Below, piece after piece: positions 15,953-26,113 of a stretch of DNA of 64,000 bases. Source of the DNA: Paractinoplanes maris (GTDB taxonomy: Bacteria > Actinomycetota > Actinomycetes > Mycobacteriales > Micromonosporaceae); the NCBI RefSeq assembly GCF_023544465.1, contig NZ_JALPVL010000001.1:124001-188000 (forward strand), written 5' to 3'. The position numbers and the translations under genes were made by a program. Below the pieces are notes generated by a model. That model saw nothing but the letters and a program-made list of their open reading frames with translations, did not search any database and had not been told where the DNA came from. Position 1 is the first letter of the stretch; each line of letters opens with the position of its first letter.

Positions 15953-16939
15953 ATGGTCATGTCGATGCGATGGGGCATGACCGTTCCGCTGAGCGGGATC
16001 CCGCTGTCCGAGCACGCCGAGGTCTTCCGGACGCTGGCCGACGCCGGCTTCACCGACCTGTGGACCTCCGAGGTGGCCGGGTCGGACGCCTTCACCCCGC
16101 TCACCCTGGCCGCGGCCTGGTCCTCGGGGATGCGGCTGGGCACCGCGGTCGTCCCGGTCTTCACCCGCGGCCCCGGCCTGCTGGCGATGACCGCGGCCGC
16201 CCTGGCCGAGATCGCACCCGGCCGCTTCCAGCTCGGCATCGGCGCGTCGTCGCCGGTCGTGGTCGGTGACTGGAACGCCGCCGAGTTCACCGAGCCCTTC
16301 CAGCGCTGTCGCGACATGCTGCGCTTCCTGCGTCCGGCGCTGGCCGGCGAGCTGGTCGACGGCCAGTTCGAGACCTTTTCCGTACGCCGCTTCAAGCTCG
16401 AGCGCCCACCCGCGACACCGCCGCCGGTGCTGCTCGCCGCGCTCCGCCCCGGCATGCTCCGGCTGGCTGCGGCCGAGGCCGACGGCGTGATCCTCAACTG
16501 GCTCTCGGCCCACGACGTCCACACGGCGCTGGCCGAGGTCAAGACCGACAAGCCGGACTTCGACGTGGCCGCCCGCATCTTCGTCTGCCCGACCGACGAC
16601 GCCGAGCACGCCCGCCGCATCGGCCGCCGCATGATCGCGGCCTATCTGACGGTTCCCGCCTACGCCGCCTTCCACCGATGGCTGGGTCGCGACGAGGTGC
16701 TGACCCCCATGTGGCAGGCGTGGTCGGCCGGCGACCGCAAGGGCGCCTTGGCCGCCATCCCCGACAAGGTGGTCGACGACCTGATCGTCCACGGCTCGCC
16801 CGACCAGTGCCGCAAGCGGGTGGAGGCCTACGTGAGGGCCGGCGTCACCGTTCCCGCCATGGCCCTGCTGCCCACACCCACGCTGGACTCCGGCGACCCC
16901 GCCGCGATCCTGCAACTGCTGACCGCCCTCGGCCGCTGA
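15953..16939 (+). CDS. LLM class F420-dependent oxidoreductase
   Basis: This 328-residue protein has the luciferase-like (beta/alpha)8 barrel of F420-dependent oxidoreductases. It shows 'LADAGFTDLWTSEVAGSDAF' near residue 30, the segment 'LGTAVVPVFTRGPGLLAMTA', 'LGIGASSPVVV' and, late in the protein, 'GSPDQCRKRVEAYVRAGV', all typical of this actinobacterial family. It probably transfers hydride between reduced F420 and an organic substrate that cannot be deduced. Three ATG codons lie close together at the start (15953, 15959, 15965). It is divergent from the TetR/Pip operon and may share its operator region. Confidence 0.88.
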   Translation: MVMSMRWGMTVPLSGIPLSEHAEVFRTLADAGFTDLWTSEVAGSDAFTPLTLAAAWSSGMRLGTAVVPVFTRGPGLLAMTAAALAEIAPGRFQLGIGASSPVVVGDWNAAEFTEPFQRCRDMLRFLRPALAGELVDGQFETFSVRRFKLERPPATPPPVLLAALRPGMLRLAAAEADGVILNWLSAHDVHTALAEVKTDKPDFDVAARIFVCPTDDAEHARRIGRRMIAAYLTVPAYAAFHRWLGRDEVLTPMWQAWSAGDRKGALAAIPDKVVDDLIVHGSPDQCRKRVEAYVRAGVTVPAMALLPTPTLDSGDPAAILQLLTALGR

Positions 16940-16956
16940 ACCGGCTCCGCCGGCGC

Positions 16957-17225
16957 GCGCACAACCGACCCGGCGCAGCGCAACCGACCCCGCGCAGCGC
17001 AATGACCCCCGCGCAGCGCAACCGACCCGGCGCAGCGCAACCGACCCGGCGCAGCGCGGCCGACCCGGCGCAGCGCAACCGACCCGGCGCAGCGCGGCCG
17101 ACCCCGCGCAGCGCAACCGACCCGGCGCAGCGCGGCCGACCCCGCGCAGCGCAACCGATCCGGCGCAGCGCAACCGACCCGGCGCAGCGCGGCCGACCCG
17201 GCGCAGCGCACACGACCCCCGCGCA
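16957..17225. repeat. 14-copy tandem array of a 19-bp unit
   Basis: The unit is GCGCAACCGACCCGGCGCA. The first copy has 21 bases and the last 20; the twelve between are exactly 19. Variation is nearly confined to two sites: AA versus GG after GCGC, and CCGG versus CCCG before the final GCGCA. From copy 5 to copy 10 the AA and GG types alternate strictly, giving a 38-bp higher-order unit. It fills most of the gap between the F420 oxidoreductase and the next gene. Because 19 is not a multiple of 3 it opens long spurious reading frames on both strands; none is a credible gene. Confidence 0.95.
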
Positions 17226-17311
17226 CAAATCGGATTTATCCGGCTGTCCGTGGGAGCGTTCCCAGTTTTGGCTGGAAAGCGGCTGCCCGTGGCAAGCGCC
17301 GGGAAACTACG

Positions 17312-17959
17312 ATGCCGCTCATGGCATTGATCCACAAGGCGACTCTGAGTCCCACCAAAGTTGAACTGCTGGCGGCGTGGCTCCCGGGCCGCCCGTGGTA
17401 TCAGGGCGAGGCCGGCACCCCGGTCGAGCGGGTGGCGTCCTACCGTTTCGACGACCCCGAGGGCGCCGTCGGCATCGAGACCCTGCTCGTCAAGACCGGG
17501 AGCGGCCCGACCTACCAGGTGCCGCTGACCTACCGCGGCGCCCCGGTCGAGGGGGCCGACGAGTGGCTGGTCGGCACGATGGATCACTCGGCGCTGGGCC
17601 GGCGCTGGGTCTACGACGGCACCGGCGACATCGTCTATGCCGAGGCGCTCGCCCAGGCCCTGCTCACCGGCAGCGGCCAGGCGCAGGAGTTCATGGAGGT
17701 CGACGGTCACCTCGAGCCCCGCCAGCCCAGCATGGCCATCACGACCAGCAACATCTCGACCGACTTCGCCGAGGCGCGCGCCGTGATCGCCATCACCGGC
17801 ACCACCACGGCCGACCCCACGGTCATCGAGACCGACAAGCTGACACTCACCATCCCCCGCCTGCTCACCCACGCCGTGTCCTTCCCCGGCGCCGTCCTCT
17901 TCGGAACGTGGCCGGGTCAGCCCGCCTCCATCCCGCTGGCGTTCGCCAACCCCCGCTGA
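17312..17959 (+). CDS. Maltokinase N-terminal-cap-like protein
   Basis: This 215-residue protein resembles the N-terminal cap domain of actinobacterial maltokinase as a free-standing unit ('LIHKATLSPTKVELLAAWLP' near the start, then 'PVERVASYRFDDPEGAVGIE' and 'YRGAPVEGADEWLVGTMDHS'). Such proteins are often mislabelled as glucan branching proteins. No kinase domain follows, so it is not itself a maltokinase; a role in glycogen or trehalose metabolism is a guess. ATG at 17312 has GGGA seven bases upstream; an ATG at 17321 is an alternative. It lies between the 19-bp array and a very strong terminator. Confidence 0.75.
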   Translation: MPLMALIHKATLSPTKVELLAAWLPGRPWYQGEAGTPVERVASYRFDDPEGAVGIETLLVKTGSGPTYQVPLTYRGAPVEGADEWLVGTMDHSALGRRWVYDGTGDIVYAEALAQALLTGSGQAQEFMEVDGHLEPRQPSMAITTSNISTDFAEARAVIAITGTTTADPTVIETDKLTLTIPRLLTHAVSFPGAVLFGTWPGQPASIPLAFANPR

Positions 17960-17975
17960 CACTCACGACCCCGCA

Positions 17976-18016
17976 ACGCAGAAACGCACCCCGGAAACCG
18001 GGGTGCGTTTCTGCGT
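17976..18016. terminator. Bidirectional terminator, 19-bp perfect stem
   Basis: A perfect 19-bp inverted repeat (left arm starts ACGCAGAAACGCACC, right arm ends with its complement) with a 3-base AAA loop. It lies between two convergent genes, the cap-like protein (+) and the PadR regulator (-), and can stop transcription from both sides. Confidence 0.92.
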
Positions 18017-18029
18017 GCTGGGTCCGGGC

Positions 18030-18632
18030 TCACTCACCGTCGGCGAGGATGGCGTAAAGCTTGCGCTTCGTCTCGTTGAGGATCTCGAGAGCCCGCTGAC
18101 GCTGCTCGGGCGTGCCGTTGAAGCCGACCTGCTTGAGAGCGCCCATGATGCCGACCGCGGCGTCCCGGAAATCCTGCACCTGCGACATCGTGTCGTCGCC
18201 GATGCTGGCCCACGGCGGGTTCTCCGCGGCGGTCTCGGCCTCGGCGCGGCCGGCGTCGGTCAGGTGGTAACTCTTGCGGCCACCCGCCGCCTCGGCCTCG
18301 ATCAGGCCCTCGTCCTCGAGCAGCTGGAGCATCGGGTAGACCGAGCCGGGGCTGGGCCGCCAGATGCCGTTGGTGCGCGAGTCGAGCTCTTGGATCATCT
18401 CGTAGCCGTGCATCGGACGCTCGAGAAGGAGCGCCAGGACGGCGATGCGGACGTTGGGACGCGAGCCGCGTCCGCCGCGTCGTGGACCACGCTGGCCGGG
18501 GCCGAACGGGCCACCGGGGCCGAACCCGCCGGCGCCGCCACCGAAGTCGCCGGGGCCACCGAAGGGGAAGCCGGGCGGGAAGGTGAAGCCGCGGTGACGG
18601 AATCCGTGCGGGCCGTGATGAGGGTTCCTCAT
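18030..18632 (-). CDS. PadR family transcriptional regulator
   Basis: This 200-residue protein has a Gly/Pro/Phe/His-rich disordered head (residues 1-57) and a PadR winged helix at about residues 60-135 ('VRIAVLALLLERPMHGYEMI', 'WRPSPGSVYPMLQLLEDEGL', 'SYHLTDAGR'). A C-terminal helical dimerisation segment ends near the stop. ATG at 18632 is preferred because GGAGA lies seven bases upstream; the longer frame upstream would run through the promoter. PadR regulators usually repress themselves and an adjacent transporter or enzyme; no such target sits next to it except perhaps itself. A likely operator lies at 18650-18676. Confidence 0.9.
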   Translation of the reverse strand: MRNPHHGPHGFRHRGFTFPPGFPFGGPGDFGGGAGGFGPGGPFGPGQRGPRRGGRGSRPNVRIAVLALLLERPMHGYEMIQELDSRTNGIWRPSPGSVYPMLQLLEDEGLIEAEAAGGRKSYHLTDAGRAEAETAAENPPWASIGDDTMSQVQDFRDAAVGIMGALKQVGFNGTPEQRQRALEILNETKRKLYAILADGE

Positions 18633-18649
18633 GACTGTCTCCGATCTGT

Positions 18650-18676
18650 TGTCGATAGTTAGACGATATATCGGCA
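18650..18676. promoter_or_regulatory. Candidate PadR operator
   Basis: TGTCGATA (18650-18657) and TATCGGCA (18669-18676) form an imperfect inverted repeat (7 of 8 positions), with a CGATATATCG palindrome overlapping the right arm. The site lies 18 bp upstream of the PadR ATG in an AT-richer promoter region, as expected for autoregulation. Confidence 0.45.
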
Positions 18677-18757
18677 ATAGCTCGGCGGCAAGTGATTCTT
18701 CGCGAGGAAAGGGTCGCGACGGGTGTGGAGGGTCGGACATCTGGCAATGTGATACCT

Positions 18758-19597
18758 GTGCTGACGGTGCCGATTCGCCAGCTCGGTGAGTCCGAGCGCG
18801 CGCAGGTCGATAAAGTGCTCGACCGCGACCCGTACGCCGGCGCTCAGATCGCCGAGCGGGTGGCGGCCCACGGGCTGAGCTGGTGGCGTTCCGACGGGCG
18901 GATCTTCGGGTATGGTCCCGGCCGCCGGGTCGAGTCGATCATCTGGTCGGGCGCTCATCTCGTGCCGGTGTGCTCCACCCCGGCCGCGACCGCGGCGTTC
19001 GCCGAGCTGCTCGGGGCCGAGCCACGCATCTGCTCGTCGATCATCGGCCGGTCCGACGCCGTGCTCGACCTGTGGGACAGGCTGGGCGGGCAATGGGGCC
19101 GGGCCCGCGACGTGCGCCCCCACCAGCCGCTGCTGGTCGCCGATCGTGACCCGTCGATCGCGCCCGACCCCGAGGTGCGGCTCGTGCGGCCCAGCGAGGT
19201 CGACGCGCTCTTCCCGGCCGCCGTGGCGATGTATACCGAAGAGGTCGGCGTCTCGCCGCTGCTCGACGACGGCGGGCGCGGCTACCGGCGGCGGATCGCC
19301 GAATTGGTCAAGGGCAAGCGGGCGTACGCGCGTTTCGTCGGCGACCGGGTCGTCTTCAAGGCCGAGCTGGCGATCGTGACAAACCGGACCACGCAGGTGC
19401 AGGGCGTGTGGGTCGACCCGGAGTTCCGGGGTCAGGGCCTGGCGGCGCCGGCGATGGCCGCTGTGGTGCGCGACGCACTGCGACGTGTGTCACCCACGGT
19501 CAGCCTCTATGTGAACGACTACAACACAGCGGCGCGACGCGTCTACGCGAAGTGCGGCTTCGTGTCAGCCGGCTCGTTCGCCACGGTCCTCTTCTGA
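18758..19597 (+). CDS. GNAT acetyltransferase with DUF4081 domain (Rv2867c-like)
   Basis: This 279-residue protein is built from an N-terminal DUF4081 domain (about residues 5-125) and a C-terminal GNAT acetyltransferase domain ('VQGVWVDPEFRGQGLAAPAM' is the acetyl-CoA loop, 'SLYVNDYNTAARRVYAKCGF' the end of the fold). The GTG at 18758 is chosen because it gives the length of M. tuberculosis Rv2867c (284 aa) and the usual 'LTVPIRQLG' opening; frames starting earlier run into the PadR promoter. In mycobacteria the homologue lies downstream of ispG on the same strand, whereas here it is convergent with ispG. The acetylated substrate is unknown. Confidence 0.85.
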   Translation: MLTVPIRQLGESERAQVDKVLDRDPYAGAQIAERVAAHGLSWWRSDGRIFGYGPGRRVESIIWSGAHLVPVCSTPAATAAFAELLGAEPRICSSIIGRSDAVLDLWDRLGGQWGRARDVRPHQPLLVADRDPSIAPDPEVRLVRPSEVDALFPAAVAMYTEEVGVSPLLDDGGRGYRRRIAELVKGKRAYARFVGDRVVFKAELAIVTNRTTQVQGVWVDPEFRGQGLAAPAMAAVVRDALRRVSPTVSLYVNDYNTAARRVYAKCGFVSAGSFATVLF

Positions 19598-19666
19598 GCG
19601 ACCCCGCCGCCGCCCACCTGCGCACGAGCCGCCGCCCTCCGAAGCGAACGCCGGCCCGGAGACGAA

Positions 19667-19690
19667 GAAGCCCCGCCGAGGCGGGGCTTC
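19667..19690. terminator. Bidirectional terminator between GNAT gene and ispG
   Basis: An 11-bp perfect inverted repeat (GAAGCCCCGCC / GGCGGGGCTTC) separated by 2 bases lies between the two convergent genes. The innermost pairs must open to form a loop. Confidence 0.85.
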
Positions 19691-19703
19691 GTTCAGCCGT
19701 ACG

Positions 19704-20872
<1,169 letters not shown>

Positions 20873-20876
<4 letters not shown>

Positions 20877-22150
20877 TTCTGCATCACCTGTTGAAGATCG
20901 TGATCGGGTTGATGATATCGGCGGTGGCGGTCAGCAAGGTGAACACACCACCGATCAAGATGACTGCGTAGGTGACAGGGCATCAGCTTGTAGTAGTCGA
21001 CGCGGCCCGGGTCGGGCCGGCGCATCCGGGCGTACAGCCACGACCGCACCCGTTCGTACCAGGCGATCGCGATGTGGCCGCCGTCCAGCGGGAGCAGCGG
21101 CAGCAGGTTGAAGATGCCGATGAAGACGTTGAGCGAGATGAAGACGTTGAGGAACAGCTCGGGCACGCCGTACTGGAAGGCCTCGCCACCCAGGCGGCTG
21201 GCGCCGATCACGCTGATCGGGGTGTCGGGGTCGCGCTCGCTGCCGGTGATCGAGTGCCACAGCGCCGGGATCTTGTCGGGGATCCGCTTCAGGGCCGAGA
21301 ACGTGTTCTTGAACAGGAACCAGCCGTAGTCGGCGGTCGCCGGGAACGCCTCGGCCGCGTTGTACTTGATCTGGGTCGGCAGGCTCTGGACGTCCCAGCC
21401 GAGACCACCCACCGAGACCGTGCTCGTCGGGCCGTCCTCGTCGGTGATCGGCTTGCGCTGGGCGGCGATCAGGTTGACCTCGGCCGTGCCGGCGACGCCG
21501 TCGCGCTCGTAGCGGAACGGGACCTGGCCGGCCGGGAGGGTCCGGACGATCTCGGTGAGCTGACCGTACGTGGTGATCTGCCGGTCGCCGACCTGGGTGA
21601 TCAGGTCACCGTCGCGCAGACCGGCCGCATATGCCGGGCCGGCGACCCCGCCGTTCTGCCCGACCACGCAATCCTGCTGAGCGGTCGGGATCTCGATCCA
21701 GGTGCACTCGCTGACCGTGATGACCGGCTTTTCCTTGGCCTGGTCGGCATTCGTCTGCGGGTAGGCCGTGTTGGGCAGGCCGATCGAGATGGCGACGAAC
21801 CAGGCGGCCACCGCGGCCAGCAGGAAGTGGGTGATCGAGCCGGCCGACATGACGACCGTGCGTTTCCACACCGGGAACCGCCACATGGCGCGGGGCTGGT
21901 CCTCCGGGGCGACGTCGTCGTCCTGGGGCGTCATGCCGACGATCTTGCAGAAGCCACCGAGCGGGATGAGCTTGAGACCGTACTCGGTCTCGCCGCGGTG
22001 GAACGAGAAGATCGTCGGGCCGAAGCCGACGAAGTACTTCGTGACCTTCATGCCGAAGCGCTTGGCCGTGATCATGTGGCCCAGCTCGTGCAGACTCACC
22101 GAGATCAGGATGGCCAGCGCGAACGCGGCGAATCCCAGCCAGTAGTACAT
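20873..22150 (-). CDS. rip1: Site-2 intramembrane metalloprotease Rip1, 3' end frameshifted
   Basis: This is a zinc protease that cleaves anti-sigma factors and other substrates within the membrane. The active-site motif HELGH is at residues 21-25 in the first helix, a PDZ-type domain lies near residues 180-250, and the second metal motif is '[10 protein letters not shown]' near residue 355. ATG at 22150 overlaps the dxr stop (TGATG). As given, the last 35 or so residues are out of frame. Removing one base at 20977 restores '[20 protein letters not shown]' and 'IINPITIF', the family's last membrane helix, with a stop at 20884 and about 421 residues. The frame as it stands ends at 20873, inside the ispG start. 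This is either a sequencing error or a real lesion that removes the last helix. Confidence 0.9.
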
Positions 22151-23349
22151 CAAGCTCCCTTAGCCGCGATAGCGATCAACTGCTGCGCCTGGGCACGCGC
22201 CCACGACTCGGCGGCGAGCACTTCCTCGACGGTACTCGGCTCGGCAAAACCGGGGGCCGCGTCGAGGACCCGCTCCAACGTGTCGACGATGCCCAGAAAA
22301 GGTAGCCGACCGGCGACGAACGCGGCCACACACTCCTCGTTCGCGGCGTTGTAGATCGCCGGGAGGCAGTGGCCTGTCCGACCCGCGTGCTTGGCCAGGC
22401 GGACGGCCGGGAAGGCCTCGTCGTCCAGCGGCCGCAGCTCCCAGTTGTGCGCCTCCCGCCAGTCGACGCCGGCGGCAGCCCCCGGCACCCGCTCGGGCCA
22501 GGCCAGCGCGAGCGCGATCGGCAGGCGCATGTCGGGCGGGCTGGCCTGGGCCAGCGTGGAACCGTCGGTGAACTCGACCATCGAGTGCAGCACCGACTGC
22601 GGGTGCACCATCACCTCGATGTCGTCGTAGGGCACGGCGAACAACTCGTGCGCCTCGATCACCTCGAGCCCCTTGTTGACCATCGTGGCCGTGTTGATCG
22701 TGACGACCGGGCCCATGTCCCACGTCGGGTGCTTGAGCGCGTCCTCCGGTGTGACGTCGGTCAGCTCGGAGCGGCGACGGCCGCGGAACGCTCCCCCGCT
22801 GGCGGTCAGCACGAGCCGGCGCACCTCGCCGGCCGAGCCGCCGCGCAGGCACTGGGCGAGCGCGGAGTGCTCGGAGTCGACCGGGACGATCTGACCCGCC
22901 CGGGCGATGCGGCGCACCAGCGGGCCCCCGGCGACCAGGGACTCCTTGTTGGCCAGGGCGAGGACGCGGCCCTCCTCGAGCGCGGCCAGCGTGGGGGCGA
23001 GACCCAGGCTGCCGACCACGCCGTTGAGCACCACGTCACACGGCTGCCGCGCGAGCTCGGTCATCGCGTCGGGCCCGGCCACGATCTTGGGCAGCTTGAA
23101 GTCACCGGTCGCCCACCCGCGGCGCTGGGCCTCGGCATAGAAGGCGAGCTGCAGATCCTGCACCACCGACGAGCGGGCCACGCCCACCACGTCGACCGCC
23201 AGCTCGAGCGCCTGGGCGGCGAGGAGCTCGACGTTGCCCCCGCCCGCGCCGAGCGCCACCACCCGGAACTGCTCCGGGTTGCGCCGCACGATGTCGAGGG
23301 CCTGAGTGCCGATGGATCCGGTCGAACCGAGCAGTACTAGGTCGCGCAT
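22150..23349 (-). CDS. dxr: 1-deoxy-D-xylulose-5-phosphate reductoisomerase
   Basis: This 399-residue NADPH-dependent enzyme makes the first committed step of the non-mevalonate pathway (DXP to MEP). It has the N-terminal Rossmann motif '[16 protein letters not shown]', the metal- and substrate-binding '[16 protein letters not shown]', '[10 protein letters not shown]' and '[20 protein letters not shown]', and a C-terminal helical domain. ATG at 23349 is chosen because GGGAGG is nine bases upstream. It is first in the dxr-rip1-ispG operon, coupled to rip1 by a TGATG overlap. Its upstream region contains two DnaA-box-like sequences. Confidence 0.97.
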   Translation of the reverse strand: MRDLVLLGSTGSIGTQALDIVRRNPEQFRVVALGAGGGNVELLAAQALELAVDVVGVARSSVVQDLQLAFYAEAQRRGWATGDFKLPKIVAGPDAMTELARQPCDVVLNGVVGSLGLAPTLAALEEGRVLALANKESLVAGGPLVRRIARAGQIVPVDSEHSALAQCLRGGSAGEVRRLVLTASGGAFRGRRRSELTDVTPEDALKHPTWDMGPVVTINTATMVNKGLEVIEAHELFAVPYDDIEVMVHPQSVLHSMVEFTDGSTLAQASPPDMRLPIALALAWPERVPGAAAGVDWREAHNWELRPLDDEAFPAVRLAKHAGRTGHCLPAIYNAANEECVAAFVAGRLPFLGIVDTLERVLDAAPGFAEPSTVEEVLAAESWARAQAQQLIAIAAKGA

Positions 23350-23392
23350 GCCGCCCATCCTCCCGGATCGTCGCCATCGCCCGGCGGCGGCC

Positions 23393-23423
23393 TGTGGACA
23401 GGCGGTATTCGATCTGTGGACAA
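23393..23423. promoter_or_regulatory. Two DnaA-box-like sites 22 bp apart
   Basis: TGTGGACAA at 23415-23423 is the reverse complement of the consensus actinobacterial DnaA box TTGTCCACA. TGTGGACAG at 23393-23401 differs by one base and has the same orientation. The spacing of 22 bp is about two helical turns. They lie in the 91-bp region between the divergent dxr and yihY genes, close to both promoters. Confidence 0.45.
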
Positions 23424-23440
23424 GTGGGTAAGACGAGGCC

Positions 23441-24268
23441 ATGCCGGGGTGGGTGGCGCGGGCGCGCCGAGTCGTGACTGCGCCGTTCCGGTCGTTGCAG
23501 GGGCGAGATCTGGCATTGCACGCGGCCGCGGTGACCTTCTATGCCGGGATCGCGGTGGTGCCGATCGCGCTGCTCGCCATCTGGATCACCGGGTTGATCG
23601 CGGGGGCCGACCGGGTGCGGCGGCTGACCGGGCACACCATCGCCGCTCTGCCGGATGCCATCGGCGCGCCCCAGGCGCTGTCGGCCCTGATCGAGGCCGG
23701 GTTGCAGCTGACGCCGTTGTTCGCGCTGGCCAGCCTGTTGCCGGCCACCCTTTACGGCGAGGGGCTCCGCCGCGCGTTCGTTTCCTTGCGTACGCCGGGG
23801 AACGAGCCCTTGGTCGGCTGGCGCGGGCGCCTGCTGTGGCTCCCGCTGATGGCCGCGGCCCCGGCCCTGCTGCTGGCCATGTTCCTGGCGCTGCCGTCGA
23901 CGAGCTCGCTCTGGGTACGGGGTGGCTGGTACAGCGTTCTGGGCGTCGTGCTCTCGTTCCTCGCCGCCTGGATCGTGCTCACCCCGGTGGTGATCTGGGT
24001 CTACCGCTACGTGGCGCCGGGCCGGCCCCGGTGGCTGTCGACGATCCTGGTGGGGTCGTTCACCGCGGCCAACCTGTCGGGTTTCCTGCACGGCTTCGTG
24101 TTGTTCTGCTCGCTGCCGATCAATCTGGGTGCCCCGTTCGGCGGGTTCGACGAGATCGGCGGCACCGTGGCGGTGGGGCTCTGGCTCTATCTCTTCCACG
24201 TGATCGTGCTCGCCGGGTACGCCGCCACCCGCAGCGCGAGCGCTTTCCAGACCCGGCGCGAATCTTGA
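23441..24268 (+). CDS. YihY/BrkB family inner-membrane protein
   Basis: This 275-residue membrane protein has six predicted helices in the YihY/UPF0761 pattern: '[19 protein letters not shown]' as helix 1, '[13 protein letters not shown]' in the first loop, and a C-terminal '[20 protein letters not shown]'. The 'GEGLRRAF' loop is a hallmark of the family. The biochemical function is unproven. It is divergent from dxr with only 91 bp between the two starts. It is shorter than many YihY proteins because it lacks a long charged C-terminal tail. Confidence 0.88.
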   Translation: MPGWVARARRVVTAPFRSLQGRDLALHAAAVTFYAGIAVVPIALLAIWITGLIAGADRVRRLTGHTIAALPDAIGAPQALSALIEAGLQLTPLFALASLLPATLYGEGLRRAFVSLRTPGNEPLVGWRGRLLWLPLMAAAPALLLAMFLALPSTSSLWVRGGWYSVLGVVLSFLAAWIVLTPVVIWVYRYVAPGRPRWLSTILVGSFTAANLSGFLHGFVLFCSLPINLGAPFGGFDEIGGTVAVGLWLYLFHVIVLAGYAATRSASAFQTRRES

Positions 24269-24333
24269 GCTGACCTGCTCACGTACGAACAGTTGAAGAA
24301 ACTTCACATACCGGCGCGCTACCCTCAGTCGTC

Positions 24334-25929
24334 ATGACCACCCTCCCCGCCCGGTCCGACGTAGTGATCATCGGAGCAGGCCACAACGGCCTCGTCTCCG
24401 CCATCCTGCTCGCCCGCGCCGGCCTGAGCGTCGTCGTCCTCGAGGCCACGGACGTGATCGGCGGCGCCGCCCGCACCGAGCACCCGTTCGCCCAGGCGCC
24501 CGGCCTCGGCCACTCCACCGGGTCCTATCTGTTGGGGCTGATGCCGCCCGAGCTGCTGCGCACGCTCGACGTGGACCTTCCCGTGCTCCGCCGTGACCCG
24601 CACTACTTCCTGCCCACGCCCGGTCCGGCCGGCTCGCCCTACCTGCTCTTCGGGCGCGACCACGCGTCCACCCGGGAGCAGCTCGAGCGCTTCTTCTCGC
24701 GCCGCGACCTGATCGCCGACGAGCAGCTCGCGGCCGAGATCGGCGCGCTCCGGGCCGACCTGGCTCCCGCCTGGCTCGAGGAGCCCGGCACGGTCGAGGA
24801 GACGGCCGACCGCTACATCCGCCCCCAGCTGCAGAGCACATTCATCGACCTCGTGCGCGGTTCGGTGGCCGACTACCTGGCCCGGTTCGGCTTCAAGAGC
24901 GAACTGCTGATGAGCATGTACGCCGTGACCGACGGCCTCTCCGGACTGAACGCCGGCCCCGACGACCCCGGCACGGGTCACAACTTCCTCGCCCACAACA
25001 TGTGCCGCCTGCCCGGCTCGGACGGCACCTGGATGATCGCCCAGGGCGGCATGGGCACGGTCACCCGGGTCTTCGCCGACACCGCCCGGGCCGCGGGGGC
25101 CCAGATCGTGACCGGCGTGCCGGTCTCGTCCGTGACCGTCGACGCGGGCGCGGCCAGTGGTGTCGTCCTGGCCGACGGCCGATCGATCGACGCCCGCGTC
25201 GTGCTCGGCTCGTGCGACCCCTACCGGCTGATGGATCTGGTGCCGGAGGGCTCGCTGCCGGCCGAGCTGACGTCGCGGATGGCGGCGGTCAAGCGCACCG
25301 GTACGACGTTGAAGCTCAACCTGGCCCTGCGCGGCCTGCCCGAGTTCAGCTGCCTGCCGCCGGGCACCGCGTCCCCGTTCGGCTCGACGATCCACCTGCT
25401 CCCCGGCTCGGCCGGTCTGGCCGGCGCGCCCGGCACCGACTCCCCGATGGCGGCGTTGCGTGCCATGTGGGCCGACGTGCAGGCCGGCCGCCTGCCCGCG
25501 GAGCCGACCATCGAGTGGTATCTGCACACCACGGTCGACCCCTCGCTGCAGGACGCCGAGGGCCACCACTCGTCCGCGCTCTTCGTGCAGTCGGTGCCCT
25601 ACGCCCCCGCCGGGTCGTCCTGGGAGGCCGAGCTGCCGGGTTACGTCGACAAGCTGCTCGACATCTGTGAGCGCTACGCGCCCGGGACCCGCGATCTGGT
25701 GGTCGACATGATGCCGCTCACGCCACCCGGCATCGAGAGGCACTTCGGCATCACCGGGGGCCACATTCACCACGTCGACAACACGGTCGCCTTCAACGAG
25801 CGCATGCCCTACGCCACCGGCCTCGACGGCCTCTACGCGGGCTCCGCGGGCGCCCACCCCGCCGGCAGCGTGATCGGCGCCGCCGGCCACAACGCGGCCC
25901 AGCGCATCCTCCGCGACCTCAACGCCTGA
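24334..25929 (+). CDS. Phytoene-desaturase-like FAD oxidoreductase (PYROXD2 type)
   Basis: This 531-residue flavoprotein has the N-terminal dinucleotide motif 'VVIIGAGHNGLVSAILLARA', then 'VLEATDVIGGAARTEHPF'. A second FAD-binding segment at the C-terminus is 'GLDGLYAGSAGAHPAGSVIG'. The whole pattern matches the CrtI/PYROXD2 branch of phytoene-dehydrogenase-related proteins. No carotenoid genes are nearby, so a carotenoid role is unlikely to be more than guesswork. The gene stands alone: the 65-bp gap upstream contains a small inverted repeat (TGAAG-AAA-CTTCA), and a strong terminator follows. Confidence 0.88.
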   Translation: MTTLPARSDVVIIGAGHNGLVSAILLARAGLSVVVLEATDVIGGAARTEHPFAQAPGLGHSTGSYLLGLMPPELLRTLDVDLPVLRRDPHYFLPTPGPAGSPYLLFGRDHASTREQLERFFSRRDLIADEQLAAEIGALRADLAPAWLEEPGTVEETADRYIRPQLQSTFIDLVRGSVADYLARFGFKSELLMSMYAVTDGLSGLNAGPDDPGTGHNFLAHNMCRLPGSDGTWMIAQGGMGTVTRVFADTARAAGAQIVTGVPVSSVTVDAGAASGVVLADGRSIDARVVLGSCDPYRLMDLVPEGSLPAELTSRMAAVKRTGTTLKLNLALRGLPEFSCLPPGTASPFGSTIHLLPGSAGLAGAPGTDSPMAALRAMWADVQAGRLPAEPTIEWYLHTTVDPSLQDAEGHHSSALFVQSVPYAPAGSSWEAELPGYVDKLLDICERYAPGTRDLVVDMMPLTPPGIERHFGITGGHIHHVDNTVAFNERMPYATGLDGLYAGSAGAHPAGSVIGAAGHNAAQRILRDLNA

Positions 25930-25941
25930 GCCCGACAGCCG

Positions 25942-25972
25942 AACAGCCGCATCCCGTCGGGATGCGGCTGTT
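25942..25972 (+). terminator. Rho-independent terminator with T-run
   Basis: A perfect 14-bp stem (AACAGCCGCATCCC / GGGATGCGGCTGTT) with a 3-base loop is followed by TTTTGTCTTTTC. It ends the preceding oxidoreductase gene. Confidence 0.93.
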
Positions 25973-26113
25973 TTGTCTTTTCGAGCGCGACCACTCACGC
26001 AGGCCGCCCGGGTGGGGTGAGCGCTCTGGACGCGCCAGCGGCCAGCTCGCCCCGCCCGGGCCCTCGGCGGGAGCAGCGATCTGTACCCACCGCCCCGCTA
26101 CGACATCTCGCCC

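Noticed and set aside
16957..17225. CRISPR array
   Set aside because: Units are contiguous with no unique spacers, and there are no cas genes.
15929..17962. Long frames through the 19-bp array on both strands
   Set aside because: A 19-bp unit opens several frames at once. The predicted peptides are only the repeat read in different frames and extend into the shadows of neighbouring genes.
24334..25929. Carotenoid biosynthesis gene (crtI)
   Set aside because: It belongs to the broader PYROXD2 branch, and no phytoene synthase or other carotenoid gene is nearby.
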